From Firmicutes bacterium AM55-24TS (lineage in GTDB: Bacteria > Bacillota > Clostridia > UBA1381), in assembly GCA_003460745.1 (NCBI GenBank), contig QTVU01000032.1:1-34665 (forward strand): a DNA stretch of 34,665 bases. The letters are read 5' to 3'. Both the position numbers and the translations under genes were made by a program. How positions within the stretch are numbered: the first letter of the stretch is position 1; the number at the start of each line of letters is the position of its first letter. This document shows positions 32,487-34,665 of this stretch, piece after piece. The notes beneath the pieces are model-generated. The model ran no database searches. It was not told the DNA's origin and worked only from the letters and a program-made list of their open reading frames with translations.

Positions 32487-33185
32487 TTATTTGTTAAAAT
32501 AGTAGCCTACGCCACGTTTTGTGATAATGTATTTAGGCATACTCGGATCATCTTCGATTTTTTCTCTAAGACGTCTTACCGTAACATCGACAGTACGAAC
32601 ATCTCCGTAATATTCGTAACCCCATACATTTTCAAGCAATTTCTCACGTGAGAAAATTTTATCCGGCTGCATGGCAAGAAATTTAAGAAGTTCAAATTCG
32701 CGAAGTGTTATGTCGATAATTTCGCCGTTCTTAGCAACTTCGTATCTTTCAACATTGATTGAAAGCTCACCCGAATTAATTGTATTTTGATTTTCAGGTT
32801 CTTCCTCAACAACAGGCTGTGCCGTACTTCTTCTTAGGTTGGCTTTAACTCTTGCGGTAAGTTCACGCATTGAATACGGCTTTGTTATGTAGTCGTCCGC
32901 ACCAAGCTCAAGACCTAAAACTTTGTCAACTTCGTCTTCACGGGCAGTAAGCATAATAATAGGAACTTGTGATTTTTCACGAACTTTTCGACATACTTCA
33001 AAACCGTCCATTCCGGGTAGCATTACGTCAAGTAAAATTAAGTCAGGGTTTTCTTTAAGTGCCATTTCAAGACCTTTTACGCCGTCAAATGCAGACAAAG
33101 TCTTATAACCGTCTTTGCCAAGTGAAAATGCAAGAATATCATTAATTTTCTGTTCGTCCTCAATAATGAGTATAGTTCTATCCAT
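32487..33185 (-). CDS. walR: WalR-like response regulator (OmpR family)
   Basis: The 232-residue protein has a receiver domain with the acidic pocket IIEDEQ, phospho-acceptor Asp53 in LILLDVMLPGMDG, and the conserved Thr and Lys (MLTARED, YITKPYSMREL). A glutamate/proline-rich linker follows, then an OmpR-type winged helix (ITLREFELLKFLAMQ, FSREKLLENVWGYEYYGDVRTVDVTVRRLREKIE, GVGYYF). The GYEYYGDVRTVDVTVRRLREK helix is very close to WalR/YycF. WalR controls cell-wall hydrolase genes with WalK. It heads walR-walK-yycI on the minus strand. AAAGGATTG lies upstream of the ATG. Confidence 0.92.
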   Translation of the reverse strand: MDRTILIIEDEQKINDILAFSLGKDGYKTLSAFDGVKGLEMALKENPDLILLDVMLPGMDGFEVCRKVREKSQVPIIMLTAREDEVDKVLGLELGADDYITKPYSMRELTARVKANLRRSTAQPVVEEEPENQNTINSGELSINVERYEVAKNGEIIDITLREFELLKFLAMQPDKIFSREKLLENVWGYEYYGDVRTVDVTVRRLREKIEDDPSMPKYIITKRGVGYYFNK

Positions 33186-33225
33186 TATTAAATATCAATC
33201 CTTTCGATTATAGAATAATATTCAA

Positions 33226-33240
33226 ACGAATAACATTCGT
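33226..33240. promoter_or_regulatory. Perfect inverted repeat in the walR leader
   Basis: ACGAAT-AAC-ATTCGT between the walR promoter and gene, followed by the palindrome GAATAATATTC at 33213-33223. Possible regulator site or leader hairpin; regulator unknown. Confidence 0.45.
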
Positions 33241-33276
33241 AAATATTATTACAAATTTTTCGTAACCATTACATAT

Positions 33277-33305
33277 ATTTTATCAGAATTTAACATACTG
33301 TGCAA
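33277..33305 (-). promoter_or_regulatory. Promoter of walR-walK-yycI
   Basis: On the minus strand TTGCAC (33305-33300), 17 bases, then TAAAAT (33282-33277) with an extended TGA; about 90 bases of leader before the walR ATG. Confidence 0.75.
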
Positions 33306-33318
33306 GGGTATTTTACAA

Positions 33319-33352
33319 AAAAATTAAAAAATATTAAAAAATATTAAAAAAA
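33319..33352. repeat. A-rich simple repeat downstream of tmcAL
   Basis: AAAAAATATT-type units are repeated about three times. On the minus strand this is a T-rich stretch between tmcAL and the walR promoter; there is no strong stem in front of it, so it is not a clear terminator. Confidence 0.6.
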
Positions 33353-33381
33353 ATGCGTTCAACTGCAAGAAAAAAATATTT

Positions 33382-34545
33382 TTATTTCATTATAATAGGA
33401 GATTTCTTTAAATCCGCATTGCCGATACGGTGTGTCGGTATGGGGTTGCATAGCATTGCTATATTTGTGGCACGCACATCAAGATTAAATTGCGGACTTT
33501 GTTCTTTAAAGTCGGCTGTTTTTGTGATTATCGGAACTTTGCAGGTGTCTTTTGCCTGTTTTAAAATCGTCATACCGACCTTATTCATACCGAGAATACG
33601 GATATACTGTGGCATAGGGGAGTATATATCCTTTGTAAAGCCTATCAAAGCCGAGATTATCATACGTCTGATTTTGCTTGTGGTGTACCGCTTGTTTTTA
33701 ACGTTTTCGACAAGGGTTTCAAAACTGTATGACATATTTGCACTGCTTAAAATTCTGTTTTCAATCCCCTCTGTAACTTCACTGATATTTTGCAAATTTT
33801 CGGCGGTCATAAGACGTAATTTTGAAATGATTGCACTGTCCAAATTCGATATGTCGTACGGAATGTCACAATTAATATCTTCTAATTTATATGGTATAAA
33901 GTCATTTATATTTTCATTGTTTCTGTTCATTTCACGGAGTTTTGTCGCACTTGCTATATTTTGATACAAATTTCTGTCGTGGTAGCCTGCTTTGTGACGT
34001 TTTACGGTCATAGGTTTGATTTTGCTGTCAGAGCGGATTAATGCACGAATATATTCCGTTGCAAGAATGTTGTTTGGCTCAGACAATATATCTGACGGGA
34101 TAAGTGCGGAATATGCCTTTGTGAGCGCGTTTGGATAACTCATACCGCCCATAACGTATTTTTTTATTTTTTCGGATATTTCGCTGTTTTCGTTTTCAAG
34201 CAATTCTGCGGCAGACATAAGTTCATCGATACTGCCTGATTCAGAGCCGAAACAAATGTTGTTGACAACACCGAGTGCGTTTAAAATATTAATACCGCCT
34301 GTCGCAAAATTCGGTGCGGCATTTAACGCATAACATACAGGAAGTTCAATAACAAGGTCAACACCACCCCAAAGTGCCGTTTTTGCACGTGACCATTTAT
34401 CCGTTATCGCAACGTCACCACGCTGTACAAAACTGCCGCTCATTACGGCAACCACTGCGTCCGAATGTTTTTTTATTTCGTCAATTTGATATTTGTGTCC
34501 GTTGTGAAAAATATTGTATTCTGTTATAATACCGGTAATGTTCAT
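33382..34545 (-). CDS. tmcAL: tRNA(Met) cytidine acetate ligase TmcAL
   Basis: TmcAL (formerly YlbM) uses ATP and acetate to make N4-acetylcytidine at the wobble position of elongator tRNA-Met. The 387-residue protein has the nucleotidyltransferase motif TEYNIFHNGHKYQI (HxGH, residues 8-21), AVMSGSFVQRGDVAITDKWSRAKTALWGGVDLVIELPVCYAL and FGSES, followed by a longer helical C-terminal domain. All are characteristic. AGGAG precedes the ATG at 34545. It is upstream of walR on the same strand but separated by nearly 200 bases with its own promoter. Confidence 0.94.
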   Translation of the reverse strand: MNITGIITEYNIFHNGHKYQIDEIKKHSDAVVAVMSGSFVQRGDVAITDKWSRAKTALWGGVDLVIELPVCYALNAAPNFATGGINILNALGVVNNICFGSESGSIDELMSAAELLENENSEISEKIKKYVMGGMSYPNALTKAYSALIPSDILSEPNNILATEYIRALIRSDSKIKPMTVKRHKAGYHDRNLYQNIASATKLREMNRNNENINDFIPYKLEDINCDIPYDISNLDSAIISKLRLMTAENLQNISEVTEGIENRILSSANMSYSFETLVENVKNKRYTTSKIRRMIISALIGFTKDIYSPMPQYIRILGMNKVGMTILKQAKDTCKVPIITKTADFKEQSPQFNLDVRATNIAMLCNPIPTHRIGNADLKKSPIIMK

Positions 34546-34578
34546 TTTTATCTCCTCAAAATTACATTGTTAATATAT

Positions 34579-34607
34579 ATTATATCTCAAAATAAGAAGT
34601 ATAGCAA
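34579..34607 (-). promoter_or_regulatory. Promoter of tmcAL
   Basis: On the minus strand TTGCTA (34607-34602), a 17-base spacer and TATAAT (34584-34579), about 33 bases before the ATG. Confidence 0.75.
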
Positions 34608-34665
34608 TAAATAAAATTGGAATATTAAATAAAGCAATGATGTAAAACAGACATAAATTTTGTAT

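Noticed and set aside
33319..33352. CRISPR-like or origin-like repeats in the A-rich stretch
   Set aside because: Only about three short, low-complexity units with no spacers and no DnaA-box pattern.
33353..33964. 203-residue open frame on the plus strand
   Set aside because: It lies wholly antisense to the well-conserved tmcAL gene and its upstream end is an A-rich stretch without a ribosome binding site; it is a shadow frame.
1..34665. tRNA, rRNA genes and CRISPR arrays
   Set aside because: Looked for conserved TTCGA-type T-arms, CCA ends, rRNA motifs and regular repeat-spacer arrays; none seen.

Overview
The window is about 34.7 kb of low-GC DNA from an anaerobic, endospore-forming member of the Clostridia (Bacillota). 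Evidence for this: spore genes (gpr, spoVAD, spoVAE, cwlD), TrmFO, a WalRK-type two-component system, pyruvate formate-lyase with its activase, a Feo ferrous-iron uptake operon, strong AGGAGG ribosome binding sites, and TTGACA/TATAAT promoters that often have an extended TGn. I cannot name a genus.

Layout. (1) 1 to about 3,090 is the end of an integrated mobile element. It holds the N-terminal part of an IS110-family transposase reading off the left edge, its long structured upstream region (a candidate bridge RNA with a large inverted repeat), an orphan Panacea/SocA-like gene, a 44-residue small ORF and a large serine recombinase. The recombinase stops a few bases from the broken 3' end of a ZIP/zupT metal transporter gene, so the element appears to be inserted in zupT. 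(2) 3,558-13,000 is a plus-strand housekeeping block: SpoU/TrmH-family methyltransferase, dprA, topA, trmFO, a thioredoxin-like lipoprotein, gpr and the ymfF/ymfH M16 pair. (3) 13,100-19,525 holds spoVAD-spoVAE, aroE-aroK-Rrf2 regulator, cwlD, and serC-serA. (4) 19,622-26,935 is an iron/anaerobiosis cluster: pflB-pflA on the minus strand, a small DtxR-family metalloregulator on the minus strand, and feoA-feoA-feoB plus the FeoB-associated Cys-rich protein on the plus strand. (5) 27,030-28,652 is a decayed efflux locus (marR, ABC exporter and HlyD remnants). (6) 28,805-29,725 is a sirohaem/4Fe-4S sulfite/nitrite reductase-like gene. (7) 29,763-34,545, minus strand, is tmcAL, then walR-walK-yycI.

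Two patterns stand out. First, GTTAG/CTAAC inverted repeats occur both over the feo promoter and just downstream of the pflB promoter, on either side of the DtxR-family gene. Two of them share the exact GTTAG-N6-CTAAC form. This suggests one iron regulon coupling iron uptake to the radical enzyme system whose activase carries an Fe-S cluster. Second, four otherwise well-conserved genes (spoVAD, cwlD, serA, walK) are each broken by exactly one missing base, and each is restored to family length by adding one base. This looks more like consensus/assembly error than biology, in contrast to the real decay of the efflux locus (in-frame stops plus a deletion fusion).

All calls come from reading the sequence and recalling protein families. 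No database search, structure prediction or alignment software was run.
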